A DNA stretch of 64,000 bases from Polyangiaceae bacterium (GTDB lineage Bacteria > Myxococcota_A > Polyangia > Polyangiales > Polyangiaceae): NCBI GenBank assembly GCA_020633235.1, contig JACKEA010000001.1:1488001-1552000 (forward strand), written 5' to 3'. Position numbers and translations under genes: made by a program. The notes under the pieces were generated by a model. That model had not been told where the DNA came from. It was given only the letters and a program-made list of their open reading frames with translations, and did no database searches. Numbering within the stretch: position 1 is the first letter of the stretch; every line of letters begins with the position of its first letter. Shown piece after piece: positions 54,501-61,533 of this stretch.

Positions 54501-56887
54501 CCCTCGCAGCCCTGCGCACCATCGCCATCGACGAGGCGGACTGGGATCGCGCCGCGCGTTATCTCGAGCAGGAACAGATGAACACGCAAGCGCCGCGGGC
54601 GCGGGCGAAGCTTCTGGTCGAGCTCGGCAAGTTGCGCGACGAGATGCTGAACGAGCACGAGCAGGCCGTGTTGGCCTACGAGCTCGCGATGCAGTGCGAC
54701 GAGGACTGCGAGGAAGCGGCGCTGCCTCTGGTCGAGGAGTACATCCGCGCGGAACGCTGGGCGGAAGCCGAGCCTCTGGCGGAGATGCTCGTTCGCAAGT
54801 CGCGTAACCTCGAGCGGCACGAGCAGCACAACCTCTACAAGCTCCTGGGTAAGGTGCACGCGGCCCTTGGCAACGACGACAAGGCGCTCAAGGCGTATCA
54901 GACCGCTCACCAGCTGGATCTGACAGATCAGGAGACCATCCGTGGCATCGCGGACGTCGCCTTCAAGGTCGCGGATTGGCCCAGCGCTCTCACCAACTAT
55001 CAGAAGGTGCTCACCGCGCTCGGCGAGGACGACGTCGACGAGCGCACGGACGTCTACTATCGCCTCGGCTGCATCAAGCGTGAGCAGGGCCAAGCGAAGC
55101 AGGCCGTGAACAACTTCGAGAAGGCCCTCGCGCTCAACCCCGAGCACCGGCCGACGCTCGAGGCCCTTGTTGGAATCTACGAGCACGGCAACGACTGGAA
55201 GCAGGTCGCAGCCTACAAGCGACAGATCCTCGACAGCGTGCTCGACGGCGAAGAACGCTACGTTCTGCTGAACGAAATCGGCGACTTGTGGGCCGATAGG
55301 GAGAACAATCCGCAGAAGGCCATCGAAGCTCTGGAAGAGGCTCTGGAGCTGAAGCCGGACGATCACGTCCTGCTCCACAAGCTGCTGCAGCACTATCAGG
55401 CGGCGGGAGAGTGGAACAAGATGGTGGACACTCTCCAGGCCATCGCAGACATCGAAGAGAAGCCCGAGATCAAGTCGCGGTACTTCTACACGATGGCTCA
55501 GCTCTATCGCGACAAGATCGAGGACCTCGACCGGGCCGTGGAGCTTTTCAACGAGTGCTTGGATCTGAACCCGAGCTACTTGCAGGCCTTCGAGCGCATC
55601 AACAAGGTGCTCACGCAGCAGAAGAACTGGAAGCAGCTCGAGCGCTCTTACCGCAAGATGATTCACCGCATCGCGGGCAAGGGGAACACGGACCTCGAGC
55701 ACACGCTGTGGCACCAACTCGGTCTCGTCTATCGCGACCGACTGCAGCGGGCGGACGAGGCGATCGAAGCCTTCCGCATGGCTTCCGCCACGAAGCCGGA
55801 GGAGATCCTCGAGCACCAGATCCTGGCCGAGTTGTACGAGGTCAACGAGCGCTTCGACGAGGCGATCTCCACCCAACGGTTGATCCTGGAGCGCGACCCG
55901 CTGCGGGTGGATCCGTATCGCGCACTCTACCGGCTGTATCTGCAGAAGCACGCCTACGACGAGGCCTGGACGTTGGCCGCCGCCATGGCGTTCATGAAGA
56001 AGGCGGACGGGGACGAGCAGCAGTTCTTCGAGGACTACCGCCCGCAGGGCATGCTGCAGGTGAAGGGCCGGCTCTCGAACGAGCACTGGGCGAAGCACCT
56101 GTTCCACGCCGACGAGAATCTCTACGTCTCCAAGATCATGGAGTTCATCGCTCCGGCGGCGCTGCGCGCGAAGATCGCGCAGCTCAAGGCACAGGGGAAG
56201 GAGCCGGTGCTGGATGCCCGCTTCAAGCAGGATCCGGCGACCAGCACCGTCACCTTTGCCAAGACCTTCGGCTGGGCGGCTCAAGTGCTGGGTATCCCGT
56301 CGCCCGCTCTGTACGTTCGAAATGACGTGCCGGGGTCCATCATGCCCGTTGCCGCGGTTCCGCCTGCTTCGGTGGCCGGACAGACGGTGCTGACGGGTTT
56401 CTCACCGCAGGAGCTCACGTTCATCTGCGGTAAGCACCTCGCGTACTACCGTGGCGAGCACTACATTCGAACGCTGTTCCCGACCCAAGCGGAGCTCACC
56501 ATCATGCTCTTCGCGGGCGTGATGATCGCCTCTCCGAGCACGCCCTTGCCGGGCGACATCCAGACCCAGGTGCGGGCGACCGCTCAGGAGTTGGCGCGAC
56601 ACATGGAGCCCGTTCAGCTCGAGGGGTTGCGCATGGTGGTCAAGCGTTTCATCGAGGAAGGCGCCAAGGCCAACATCAAGCGCTGGAACCAGGCCGTGGA
56701 GGTCACGGCGTGTCGCGCCGGCTTGTTGGTCTCCGGAGATCTGGAGATCGCGAAGAAGATCATCGCCAGCGAGCCTCAGCTCCCGGGTGACCTATCGCCC
56801 CAGGACAAGATGAAAGAGCTGCTCGTGTTCAGCGTGAGCGAGAGCTACGCGGAGCTCCGCAAGACCCTCGGGATCGCCGTCGGCTAG
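45596..56887 (+). CDS. gltI: Giant TPR protein, GltI/AgmK-like
   Basis: 3,763 residues from MDLEQRLNHLESHHDW; GAGGAAG lies just before the ATG, and no signal peptide is present, so it is probably cytoplasmic. A first TPR block (about 1-385) is followed by an Ala/Glu/Pro linker (about 400-450), then about 3,000 residues of tandem modules of 72-73 residues (two TPR-like helix pairs each, core WEELVGVFRRRIDL ... AIETYQAVLEDDP). That gives roughly 40 modules by length. The last 285 residues or so (3,478-3,763) are not TPR; they resemble an inactive M48-type peptidase fold (GFSPQELTFICGKHLAYY). Length and context match Myxococcus AgmK (about 3,800 residues, from memory), a cytoplasmic scaffold of the gliding complex. 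Confidence 0.87.
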   Translation: MDLEQRLNHLESHHDWQGLTEALEQSIVSSEDASVKADLHLRLGRLLHTRFLQGVKALKHFQDAYKLNPALVEALAEARLIYWELGKLNMVQKLLELQLKNTEDPTVVGALYRELGDVHCDLGDYERAADAYAHALSSADGEADAVGQLLEDVMVGTEDWQERIGLLLRSAHQAQSASERADCFLRAARIARRYAPEEVENILAQAYTSDPESVSAATLYEGLLVESERTEAILERQREVLDSIEDPKERASVAFRFGVRWALRHGNPEIGAELLEQVVALDPSHEAAFNFLRDTYGAKGGDWERVVVLAEKLADSGASGSAYLLATAGNLVWKEMGDLIRARSFFEKLAALDPDHPILKSFEAQIGASLSGGTREVTPELDVASEPETAAEPVAEVEAEAATPETADVEPEAAPAEAAPPAPADEAKIAQLRADLEEQESAKRYHEYVKTLVALADEVPDTAEKVELYMKAADLYVNKFVNQAEAVRTYEHILEVDPENRDAIDYLRQMYEKRRDWEKLIQLNTQEAERMEPGPERVQAFKDIAQLATDRVKKPDVCIDLWSVVLRNDPDDLDALGALGQMYERARDYEKLADVLEKQAELTLETKERVQILTKLGQVTGDRLKDDARAAEAYRTLLTLSPDDRRAQEQLKKRYISLGRWDDLEVFYAESGKWDEFIRVLESNESRADSDEQRIGMLMKVAELWMTQKGKPDRAARAYEKILNIDENSLDAAERLIPIYESANNPKGLSGAIEVKLGHVQDPNERLQLLRSVAELYETRINDKPKAFERYLAAFEIATSDEQSQADLERAAQLTGQWDEVVTAYKNAIAAADEAGDGYGANALRLRLGRVLVEEVQRVDEALTEYRAVYESEPENGVALEALERLYRETERWRDLLDVYGKKRELAADTEERKQILYEIARLYEAQLGEPAHAIETYQAVLEDDPIDGVALEALDRLYLETESWESYADVLRRRIELDVAEEDLVDLKFRLAETQRKHLSEDAAALTNYREILFLNQEHEGARQALEGLLRHETLSAEAASILEAIYEVREDWEKLIGALEILAAADSEQERRVSLLRKIAFVAANQLGALDRAMDAQARALKEDPSLADSRLELEQLAEAAAAWDRLIAIYGDIAAGLSDPILAREYWMRLADIEERLDKIAEAAESYEKVLALDPSDTEALQAMDALYRRTEHWEELVGVFRRRIDLTVDGAEREALYSQMAQVYEEKLGKPDDAILAYREVLGIDPASQLALSALDGLFTRQSMWNELAENLETQLTLADTELGQLELMLRLAALRQSQMGQTEAAIEGYRQVLDRDPTNQAALEALEQLGREAEHELAIAEILEPLYRNQGDFQKLIGVHEVQVRRAEDTHRRVELLHQIAELYEDAAGDVNAAFDTLARALAADPSHEGTQATLDRLARVTGRFQDLAGVFQQLAERQEDAELGSQLYTFAARVHENDVGDIDKAIELYRQVLSIDPMNLPAAESLQALFQSTERYADMSLILQRKATILDLVDDQKAALYQAAALEEELLERKENAIGVYLKILEIDPEDLRSIDALINLYLGLSRWEELLGVYGKKADLVIDIEEKKLIFYQVGAVFERELSDVTRAIDTYQRVLELDPDDLTALGRLDVLYQAAENWQELLSVLTHEAELTADPAEAVSYQYRIAELYERHLDDVERAVELYRDILGIIPDHAPTLTALEGIKNGSRAPMAAASVLEPVYDAMGEWARLISVLQVQAQFADDAFLKVDLLHRIARLYEENLGDHASAFETYARAVAEDSQNEESLASLERLAMLIERWPAVASLYDQELEKLAEEPERLVELGLRVAQVYEVQLEDVDNAVARYRRVLEADPENQSAVRALDRLFSQTERWQDLAEILLREAEIGQSPEEILEFKYRMGQVYQVRLGDLEHAIDAYREVLAAAPEHVETLSALEGLFETGTKQQEIAEILEPLYQSTAEWEKLIRVREAQLAHTTDPELRATMYHRIAEDAEERLLDAVLAFNVYVRAIKEAPLDERTGDEIERLAAMIDGGWEQLANAYADVLSLEGVDVSVQALIGKRLARVFEEELADVAKAEETYRYVLTVAPGEADALENLDRIYSSLEQWGELAGVLEQRAAIAEDQLEKVELYARLGQVYEEQLAQVPDAIRAYRVIFDELEPANEEAIAALGRIYELTESWSELDAVYRRELENAVGDVQEAEIRAKMARLASERLGKTEEAVEGWKRVLDLRGEDPEALWALAGLYESQGQWAELTDVLERHFDIADSDEERVNILTRRARLFKEQLGRDDEALETWQRVLDIDFSNIAALRAIANIWRERQDPQELVSALHATIDRAAALLEAEELKSIYRELGKTYGEVLEQPFDASEAWRHLLDVDPADFEAMDELEKSYRAEERWADVVGVKMQRAEALPEPTEQIRELLEVTQIWKKEVNDYDAATPAFERVLGIDPTHEEAFEALERLHTAAGRWEPLVELYLNRLETREEVEEKSDLLRRIARVFEEHLDDNNQAFDALVNAFSEDFGDDETVRYLERMAQATGRWGELINTANAWLQEQADDRAKIQLCLRLGKWYGEDLGHPEYAQPYYAQIMQLDPNNVQVLRQMAAIHRMGAQWQKMGETLTRALDVAVANEDRKAILVDLGELLHKHMGQADQGIAFYKRALEVDPLHLPALEALEVIYDERSNHSELVQILNSKVQALEDSEQIAQHKLRMGGLYETALGDFERAGKVYREVLELDGSNIFALRGLERIYEALQDWPDLVEILERQLDVVETERERVDVLLKLANIQEEQFLKADVAAQRLEQALEIDPGSEAAYVALERCYRRLKQWLDLINTYERHISEAADTPTKIEIYGYVAQVYSDEVGDTDRSIDAYQNIVDLDENNIPALEALSRLYEKQDDPARAIDAMSRVADLTTDGNQRVETYYRIGKSLEEKLGDRMAAQERFEMALDLDPSHLPSLAALRTIAIDEADWDRAARYLEQEQMNTQAPRARAKLLVELGKLRDEMLNEHEQAVLAYELAMQCDEDCEEAALPLVEEYIRAERWAEAEPLAEMLVRKSRNLERHEQHNLYKLLGKVHAALGNDDKALKAYQTAHQLDLTDQETIRGIADVAFKVADWPSALTNYQKVLTALGEDDVDERTDVYYRLGCIKREQGQAKQAVNNFEKALALNPEHRPTLEALVGIYEHGNDWKQVAAYKRQILDSVLDGEERYVLLNEIGDLWADRENNPQKAIEALEEALELKPDDHVLLHKLLQHYQAAGEWNKMVDTLQAIADIEEKPEIKSRYFYTMAQLYRDKIEDLDRAVELFNECLDLNPSYLQAFERINKVLTQQKNWKQLERSYRKMIHRIAGKGNTDLEHTLWHQLGLVYRDRLQRADEAIEAFRMASATKPEEILEHQILAELYEVNERFDEAISTQRLILERDPLRVDPYRALYRLYLQKHAYDEAWTLAAAMAFMKKADGDEQQFFEDYRPQGMLQVKGRLSNEHWAKHLFHADENLYVSKIMEFIAPAALRAKIAQLKAQGKEPVLDARFKQDPATSTVTFAKTFGWAAQVLGIPSPALYVRNDVPGSIMPVAAVPPASVAGQTVLTGFSPQELTFICGKHLAYYRGEHYIRTLFPTQAELTIMLFAGVMIASPSTPLPGDIQTQVRATAQELARHMEPVQLEGLRMVVKRFIEEGAKANIKRWNQAVEVTACRAGLLVSGDLEIAKKIIASEPQLPGDLSPQDKMKELLVFSVSESYAELRKTLGIAVG

Positions 56888-56927
56888 CCAGACGCTCTGC
56901 TCCGTCGGGGCGGAGCGTCAGCCGAGC

Positions 56928-57665
56928 TTACTTGCCGGGCGTGTCGAAGACGACTCGCGCGCCCAGCACGAACTGCCAGTGGTTGGCGGAGCTTCCGAGG
57001 TCCCCTGGCGAGCGCGTCATGTAGCGGCCCATGTCGAGCTCCGCCGTGGGGCCAAAGCCGAACTTGTCGAAGGCGTACCAGTCGCCCCCGAGTTGGAGGC
57101 GTAGCCACTCGATGCCCGAGTAATCCACCGTGGTCGTTCCGGTGTCGATGCTCGTCATCCGGTAGCCGATCCCGGCGCTCATCCAGGGATCGAAGCGGAC
57201 CCCTTGAACCAGGTGATAGCGGACAAACGCTCCGAAGGCGGTGCTGCGGGTGGAGCAGTCCGAGCAGTCGTTGCCAGCCCCCAGCATCAGCAGTTGGCCC
57301 CACGCTCCGACGACGACGGAGCGGCTCACGCCATAGCCGACGTCGACTCCAACGCCGGGGCCAGACCCGACCGTGTCCCGCTGTGGCACGCCCGCCTCGA
57401 GGCTCGCGAAGGGGATCGCCCACAGGGCGGATGCCGCCAACGTGAGGTGTCCGCCTAGCGTGTCGAGCGCGGGCGGAGTGAGCGGTTGCTCCGGAACGTC
57501 ATCCTCGTCCGGCTCCTCCGTGGGGGTGACCTCTCCAACGGGGGCTTCGGAAGGCTCCACCGGTTCGGTGGTTTCTTCCGTGTCGTCCAGCGGCTCTTGG
57601 GCCACGGCCAGCCGCGAGAGGGAGAGCACCAGGGCGGCTGCCAAGGCGGGACGGAAAGAAGGCAT
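56928..57665 (-). CDS. Outer-membrane beta-barrel protein
   Basis: 245 residues. The signal peptide ends at AVAQEP. An acidic Glu/Pro/Thr linker (about 25-65) precedes a small barrel with alternating aromatic strands (HLTLAASALWAIPFASLEAG, SRSVVVGAWGQLLMLG, WMSAGIGYRMTSID, HWQFVLGARVVFDTP). A CSDCS pair (about 133-137) could form a disulfide loop. It is convergent with gltI (41 nt apart; the gap contains the inverted sequence GACGCTC...GAGCGTC, a possible shared terminator) and divergent from the sigma54 activator. Confidence 0.84.
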   Translation of the reverse strand: MPSFRPALAAALVLSLSRLAVAQEPLDDTEETTEPVEPSEAPVGEVTPTEEPDEDDVPEQPLTPPALDTLGGHLTLAASALWAIPFASLEAGVPQRDTVGSGPGVGVDVGYGVSRSVVVGAWGQLLMLGAGNDCSDCSTRSTAFGAFVRYHLVQGVRFDPWMSAGIGYRMTSIDTGTTTVDYSGIEWLRLQLGGDWYAFDKFGFGPTAELDMGRYMTRSPGDLGSSANHWQFVLGARVVFDTPGK

Positions 57666-57757
57666 GGGCGCTTGTTACCACGCTCGGGACCGGCCGAAAC
57701 CCCTTCCTTTGGTCGCGGGTGGCAACCGCGTCGAGCATGGGCCGATAGACCCCCACG

Positions 57758-59050
57758 ATGTCGGATTGGGAATGTGAGGCTCCCCCGGACTCCTCGGATT
57801 TCGAGGGCGAAACCCTGGAAATGGCATGCCGCCACCCGGCCCGCGGACCGTGGGTCCTCGAGGTCGGTTCGCAACGTGTCGGCAGCGCCTTTCAGCTCGG
57901 TCGCGGCGATTCGGTAGTCGTCGGCAGCGGGCGCCTCGCGGACTTCAAGATCGCCGACCGTGCCGTGAGCGCAAAGCACTGCCGCCTGGTGGCTACCGAG
58001 GACGGCGTGACCGTGGAGGACCTGAGCTCGAAGAACGGAGTATTCGTGGGTGGGGCGCGAGTGAAGACCGCGTTGCTTCCGGGTCTCGGAGCGACGCTCG
58101 TGCTCGGCGGCACGACTTTGGTGCTCCGCGCGGAGCCCGAGGTCGATGGTGTTCCCGACGTGTCCTTGCCAGGTCTCGTGGGAACGTCCGCGGCCATGCG
58201 CCGAGTCGCGCAGGTGGTTCGTCGGCACGCGCGCTACCGCGCGCCGATCCTGTTGCAGGGAGAATCCGGAACCGGCAAGGACGTGGTGGCACGGGCGATC
58301 CACGGTCTATCGGGCCGATCGGGCGACTACGTTCCCATCAATGTGGCGGCCATTGCCGAGACCCTGGCGGACGCCGAGCTCTTTGGGCATCGCCGCGGAG
58401 CCTTCACGGGCGCGGTGGGTTCCCGGGACGGAGCATTTCAGCAAGCACACCGCGGCACACTGTTCTTGGACGAGGTTGCCGAGCTCCCCCACAGCATCCA
58501 GGTGAAGCTACTGCGCGTGGTGGAAGACGGCGTCGTGCGACCGTTGGGGGGACGACCCGCGACGGTAGACGTACGCATCGTGTCGGCCTCCTGGGCGGAT
58601 CTCGCGGAGCGCGTCGGCCAGAGCCGGTTCCGAGGCGATCTGTTCCATCGCTTGAGCGTCGTCGTGATTCGGCTCCCCCCGCTCAGGAATCGCAAGAACG
58701 ACATTCCCGCACTCGCGGAAGCGTTGCTCGCGCGCTTCGAGCCCGAGGTCGGTCCCCGCACCATTTCCAGCGCCGCCCTCGCGCAGCTGGTTCACGAGGA
58801 TTGGAGCGGCAACGTTCGCGAGCTAGCGGGCGTGTTGTACCGCGCCGCCGTATCCGCGCACCGAGGCCGCATCGAGGCCGCCGATGTCGAGGTCTCGCTC
58901 AGAAGGGACGAGGGGACGCGCCCCGAGCCCATGAGCCCCAGCGCCGCCCGCGCCTTGGTCGACGCCCACGACGGCAACGCTTCCGCGGCGGCGCGCGCAG
59001 CCCGGGTGCCGCGCAGTACGTTCCGCGCGTGGCTCGAGAAGTCGGATTAG
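57758..59050 (+). CDS. FHA-domain sigma54-dependent transcriptional activator
   Basis: 430 residues. An N-terminal FHA domain (about 45-125; LGRGDSVVVGSGRLADFKI, SSKNGVFVGGARV) replaces a receiver domain, so it should respond to a phospho-Thr protein made by a Ser/Thr kinase. The AAA+ domain has Walker A GESGTGKD (168-175), the sigma54-contacting GAFTGA (214-219), Walker B LFLDE (235-239) and the NVREL sensor. A short Fis-type HTH ends the protein (SAAARAARVPRSTFRAW). All parts needed for sigma54 activation are intact. Such FHA activators are typical of myxobacterial developmental regulation. Targets are unknown. Confidence 0.95.
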   Translation: MSDWECEAPPDSSDFEGETLEMACRHPARGPWVLEVGSQRVGSAFQLGRGDSVVVGSGRLADFKIADRAVSAKHCRLVATEDGVTVEDLSSKNGVFVGGARVKTALLPGLGATLVLGGTTLVLRAEPEVDGVPDVSLPGLVGTSAAMRRVAQVVRRHARYRAPILLQGESGTGKDVVARAIHGLSGRSGDYVPINVAAIAETLADAELFGHRRGAFTGAVGSRDGAFQQAHRGTLFLDEVAELPHSIQVKLLRVVEDGVVRPLGGRPATVDVRIVSASWADLAERVGQSRFRGDLFHRLSVVVIRLPPLRNRKNDIPALAEALLARFEPEVGPRTISSAALAQLVHEDWSGNVRELAGVLYRAAVSAHRGRIEAADVEVSLRRDEGTRPEPMSPSAARALVDAHDGNASAAARAARVPRSTFRAWLEKSD

Positions 59051-59096
59051 CAGCGCGTCCAGAAACAACGCCAGTTGTTCCCGGACGGGCCCTGAC

Positions 59097-60284
59097 TCAG
59101 AAGCTACCGACCAAGTTGAGGCTGCTCGCGTGGGGCGACGCGACGGGCACGAGCCCCGCGCGGAAGACCTGCGCCTGAGTCGAGTCCTTCGGCTTCTTGC
59201 TGTCCACGAAGTAGTAGACGATGGTGCCCCCCGCCGCAGCGCCAGCGACCACGAAGCTGACGATCGAGAGCGTCTTCTGGCTGTCGCCGGAGTCGACGTT
59301 GTCCTGATACTTCGTGCAGGCGCCGGAGAAGTCCACACCTTGGTAGAACTGCGGCGGAGTGCAGGGGCCGTTGACGTTCAGCTGGTTCGCCTTGTCGACG
59401 ATCTGGGTCTTGATGCTGTCGGCGTTGTCGTAGTTCGACTTCGCTGACAGGCCGAAACCGATTCCTCCGGCGAGGCCGAGCACCGTGAGGCCGCCACCGA
59501 CCCATGCGAGCTTGTTTTCGGCTGCCCACTCGAAGAACGGCTGCCGCTCGTCACCGCTGTCGAACTGCACGGAGCCGCCCGCTCCGCCGCCCGGCCCCGT
59601 CGCCGGTCCGGTGGGACCGCCGCCCGGTCCCATCGGGTTCTGGCCGGGGTTCTGCCCCATGGTGTTGCCTGGTCCCGGCACGGGGGTCGGCACCGGGGTC
59701 GCTCCGCTGGGACCCGAGAACGAGAGCGTCACCGAGCCGGTCTGCCCTGCGAGCGCAGTGACCGTCGCGGTGGCGACGTTCCCGTCCTTCTTGGCTTCGA
59801 GGGTGTGGGAGCCGGGCGTCAGATACACCGCGCCGGGGAGAGGCGAGCGCCCCTCCGAGGTGCCGTCGACGAAGACCTCGGCGCCTTCCACGTCGACAGT
59901 CACGTTCATCTCCCCGACGGCAGCCTTGGCCGCGGTGAGGCCCTTCTGGGCCTCGCCGCGTTCTGCGTCGCTGCCCGGCGCTTCGCGCAGGTACTGCGCG
60001 AAGTGCTTGGCCGCTTCTGCCTGGTGCTTCGAGCGCAGCTCGCTTTGAGCGAGGTTCAACAGCACCGCCGGATGCTTCTTCAGCGCGTACGCCTGCAGGA
60101 ACGCTGCGCGCGCCTTTTCGTACTGCTTCTGATCGTAGAATTTCACGCCCTCTTGAAACCGCTCGCGGGCCATCTGGGTCGCGACGTCATCCTGGGCCAG
60201 GGCGGGCTCGGACCAAGCGACCACGGACACAGCGGGGGCTGCCGCAGCCAATACCAATGCGAGGATAGGTGCTCGTGAAGTCAT
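59097..60284 (-). CDS. TPR-PEGA membrane protein
   Basis: 395 residues. The signal peptide ends at ALAQDD. TPR-like repeats (about 38-110; FQEGVKFYDQKQYEKARAAFLQAYALKKHP) are followed by a PEGA domain (about 125-195; VDVEGAEVFVDGTSEGRSPLPGA split by turns) and a Pro/Gly linker. Two membrane helices (about 265-283 and 340-360) flank a segment with two cysteines. This layout is common and functionally undefined in Polyangia. It lies 27 nt downstream of the EKTAEP-repeat gene and is likely cotranscribed. Confidence 0.88.
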   Translation of the reverse strand: MTSRAPILALVLAAAAPAVSVVAWSEPALAQDDVATQMARERFQEGVKFYDQKQYEKARAAFLQAYALKKHPAVLLNLAQSELRSKHQAEAAKHFAQYLREAPGSDAERGEAQKGLTAAKAAVGEMNVTVDVEGAEVFVDGTSEGRSPLPGAVYLTPGSHTLEAKKDGNVATATVTALAGQTGSVTLSFSGPSGATPVPTPVPGPGNTMGQNPGQNPMGPGGGPTGPATGPGGGAGGSVQFDSGDERQPFFEWAAENKLAWVGGGLTVLGLAGGIGFGLSAKSNYDNADSIKTQIVDKANQLNVNGPCTPPQFYQGVDFSGACTKYQDNVDSGDSQKTLSIVSFVVAGAAAGGTIVYYFVDSKKPKDSTQAQVFRAGLVPVASPHASSLNLVGSF

Positions 60285-60311
60285 GTCGGTATGGAGATGG
60301 GAAGGAGTGGA

Positions 60312-61367
60312 TCAGAAAGGAGTTTCGCGGACGATACCCGAAGGCTTGCCAGCCGGCTTGGTGGCGGGCTTCACCACGGGCTTGGTGGTGGGCTTCGGCT
60401 TCGGTTTGGGAGCTGCGACGACCGGCGTGGGCTTGGGCTTCTCGGGCTCGGCAGTCTTTTCGGGCTCGGCAGTCTTTTCGGGCTCGGCAGTCTTCTCGGG
60501 CTCGGCAGTCTTTTCGGGCTCGGCAGTCTTCTCGGGCTCGGCAGTCTTTTCGGGCTCGGCAGTCTTCTCGGGCGCTGCGGTGGTGGGCTCTTCCGTCTTC
60601 GCGGGCACCGCTTCCGTCCGTCCGGAGCTGGTATCCGTCGTGTCGTCCCCCTTGGTGAGGGCGCGGATGCCGACGAACAACAGCACCAACACCGCCACCC
60701 CGAGGACGGCTCCGACCACCACCTTGTTGCTCTTGGCAACGGGGGGCGGCAGCACGGGATCGTCGTCTTCGTAGACGGGCGCGGCCTCTTCCACGGGAGC
60801 CGGCGTCTTCTTTTGTCGGGCCGGCGCGACAACGGGCGCTTCGGCCGGGACCGGCTCCGGTTCGGCCTTGGCCGCGGCAGGTGGCGCCTTTTCTGCCTCC
60901 GGCTCGACCTTCGCCGACTCCGGCGCAGCCGCCTTCTCGGCCGCCGCGGCTTCCTGCTCGGGCGCGGGGGTATCGGCTTTCGGCCCGTCGGTATCGGCTT
61001 TCGGCGCGTCGGCCTTTTCCGCCAGGGCCTGCTGCACTTCGGGGGGCGGTGCCACCCCGATCATCGTCTTCTTCGGGACCGACTTGGAGACGGCGGCCAC
61101 CACCGGCATGGGGGCGATGCTCTCGCTCTTGTCCGGTTCCGGGTCGGGCTTCTTCGCTTCAGCGGCTGGAGCCTCGGCCTTCGCGGGAGCCTCCGTCGGC
61201 TTGGGGGGCTCGGCATCGGTCTTTGCGGAAGCTTCCGGCGCCTTCGCCTCGGCCGCGGCTTCGCCGTCACCTTCCCAGAAGGGGGTGAACGAGTCTGCGA
61301 GCCGATCGGCTTCGTCGTCACTCACATTTGCGCTCGATGAACGCCCCGTTTCCGAACTATCGGCCAT
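60312..61367 (-). CDS. Low-complexity membrane protein with EKTAEP tandem repeats
   Basis: 351 residues. The N-terminal 205 residues or so are Ala/Glu/Pro/Lys-rich and cytoplasmic by composition. One membrane helix (about 215-235, VVVGAVLGVAVLVLLFVGIRAL) follows. The C-terminal periplasmic part has seven exact EKTAEP repeats and then a Pro/Lys-rich stretch (KPKPKPTTKPVVKPATKPAGK), like the rigid spacer of TonB-type proteins. No TonB C-terminal domain follows. Function unknown; it could span the periplasm. It is upstream of, and probably in an operon with, the TPR-PEGA gene. Confidence 0.82.
   Translation of the reverse strand: MADSSETGRSSSANVSDDEADRLADSFTPFWEGDGEAAAEAKAPEASAKTDAEPPKPTEAPAKAEAPAAEAKKPDPEPDKSESIAPMPVVAAVSKSVPKKTMIGVAPPPEVQQALAEKADAPKADTDGPKADTPAPEQEAAAAEKAAAPESAKVEPEAEKAPPAAAKAEPEPVPAEAPVVAPARQKKTPAPVEEAAPVYEDDDPVLPPPVAKSNKVVVGAVLGVAVLVLLFVGIRALTKGDDTTDTSSGRTEAVPAKTEEPTTAAPEKTAEPEKTAEPEKTAEPEKTAEPEKTAEPEKTAEPEKTAEPEKPKPTPVVAAPKPKPKPTTKPVVKPATKPAGKPSGIVRETPF
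60438..60563 (-). repeat. 18-bp tandem repeat (7 units) coding EKTAEP
   Basis: Seven consecutive 18-bp units of the plus-strand form CTTYTCGGGCTCGGCAGT, alternating C/T at one wobble position, with a diverged eighth unit starting at 60564. Each unit is one hexapeptide, so gain or loss of units would keep the frame. Confidence 0.95.
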
Positions 61368-61533
61368 CCTTACCCCGGTGCGCCCGCGCCCTGCGAGCCC
61401 CGGAAGGCTAGCACCGGCTCACCACTCGGCGCAACGGCGACAGGCCACGGATCTGGCCGGAAACCGGACGGATTTTCGGATGCCGGGGCCATTATTCGGC
61501 CCACTTCGGCATTCGGCGCTAGACCTCGAAACG

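Noticed and set aside
48125..56284. Several minus-strand open frames of 600 codons or more inside gltI
   Set aside because: They are shadows of the repetitive TPR coding sequence. The plus frame is unbroken for 3,763 codons with period-72/73 modules.
60438..60563. Possible CRISPR array
   Set aside because: Units are contiguous 18-bp repeats without spacers and stay in frame within a coding region.
60868..61533. N-terminal extension of the amidase gene by about 220 codons
   Set aside because: This part is antisense to the start of the EKTAEP-repeat gene. It has no signal peptide, while ATG 61534 begins directly with one.
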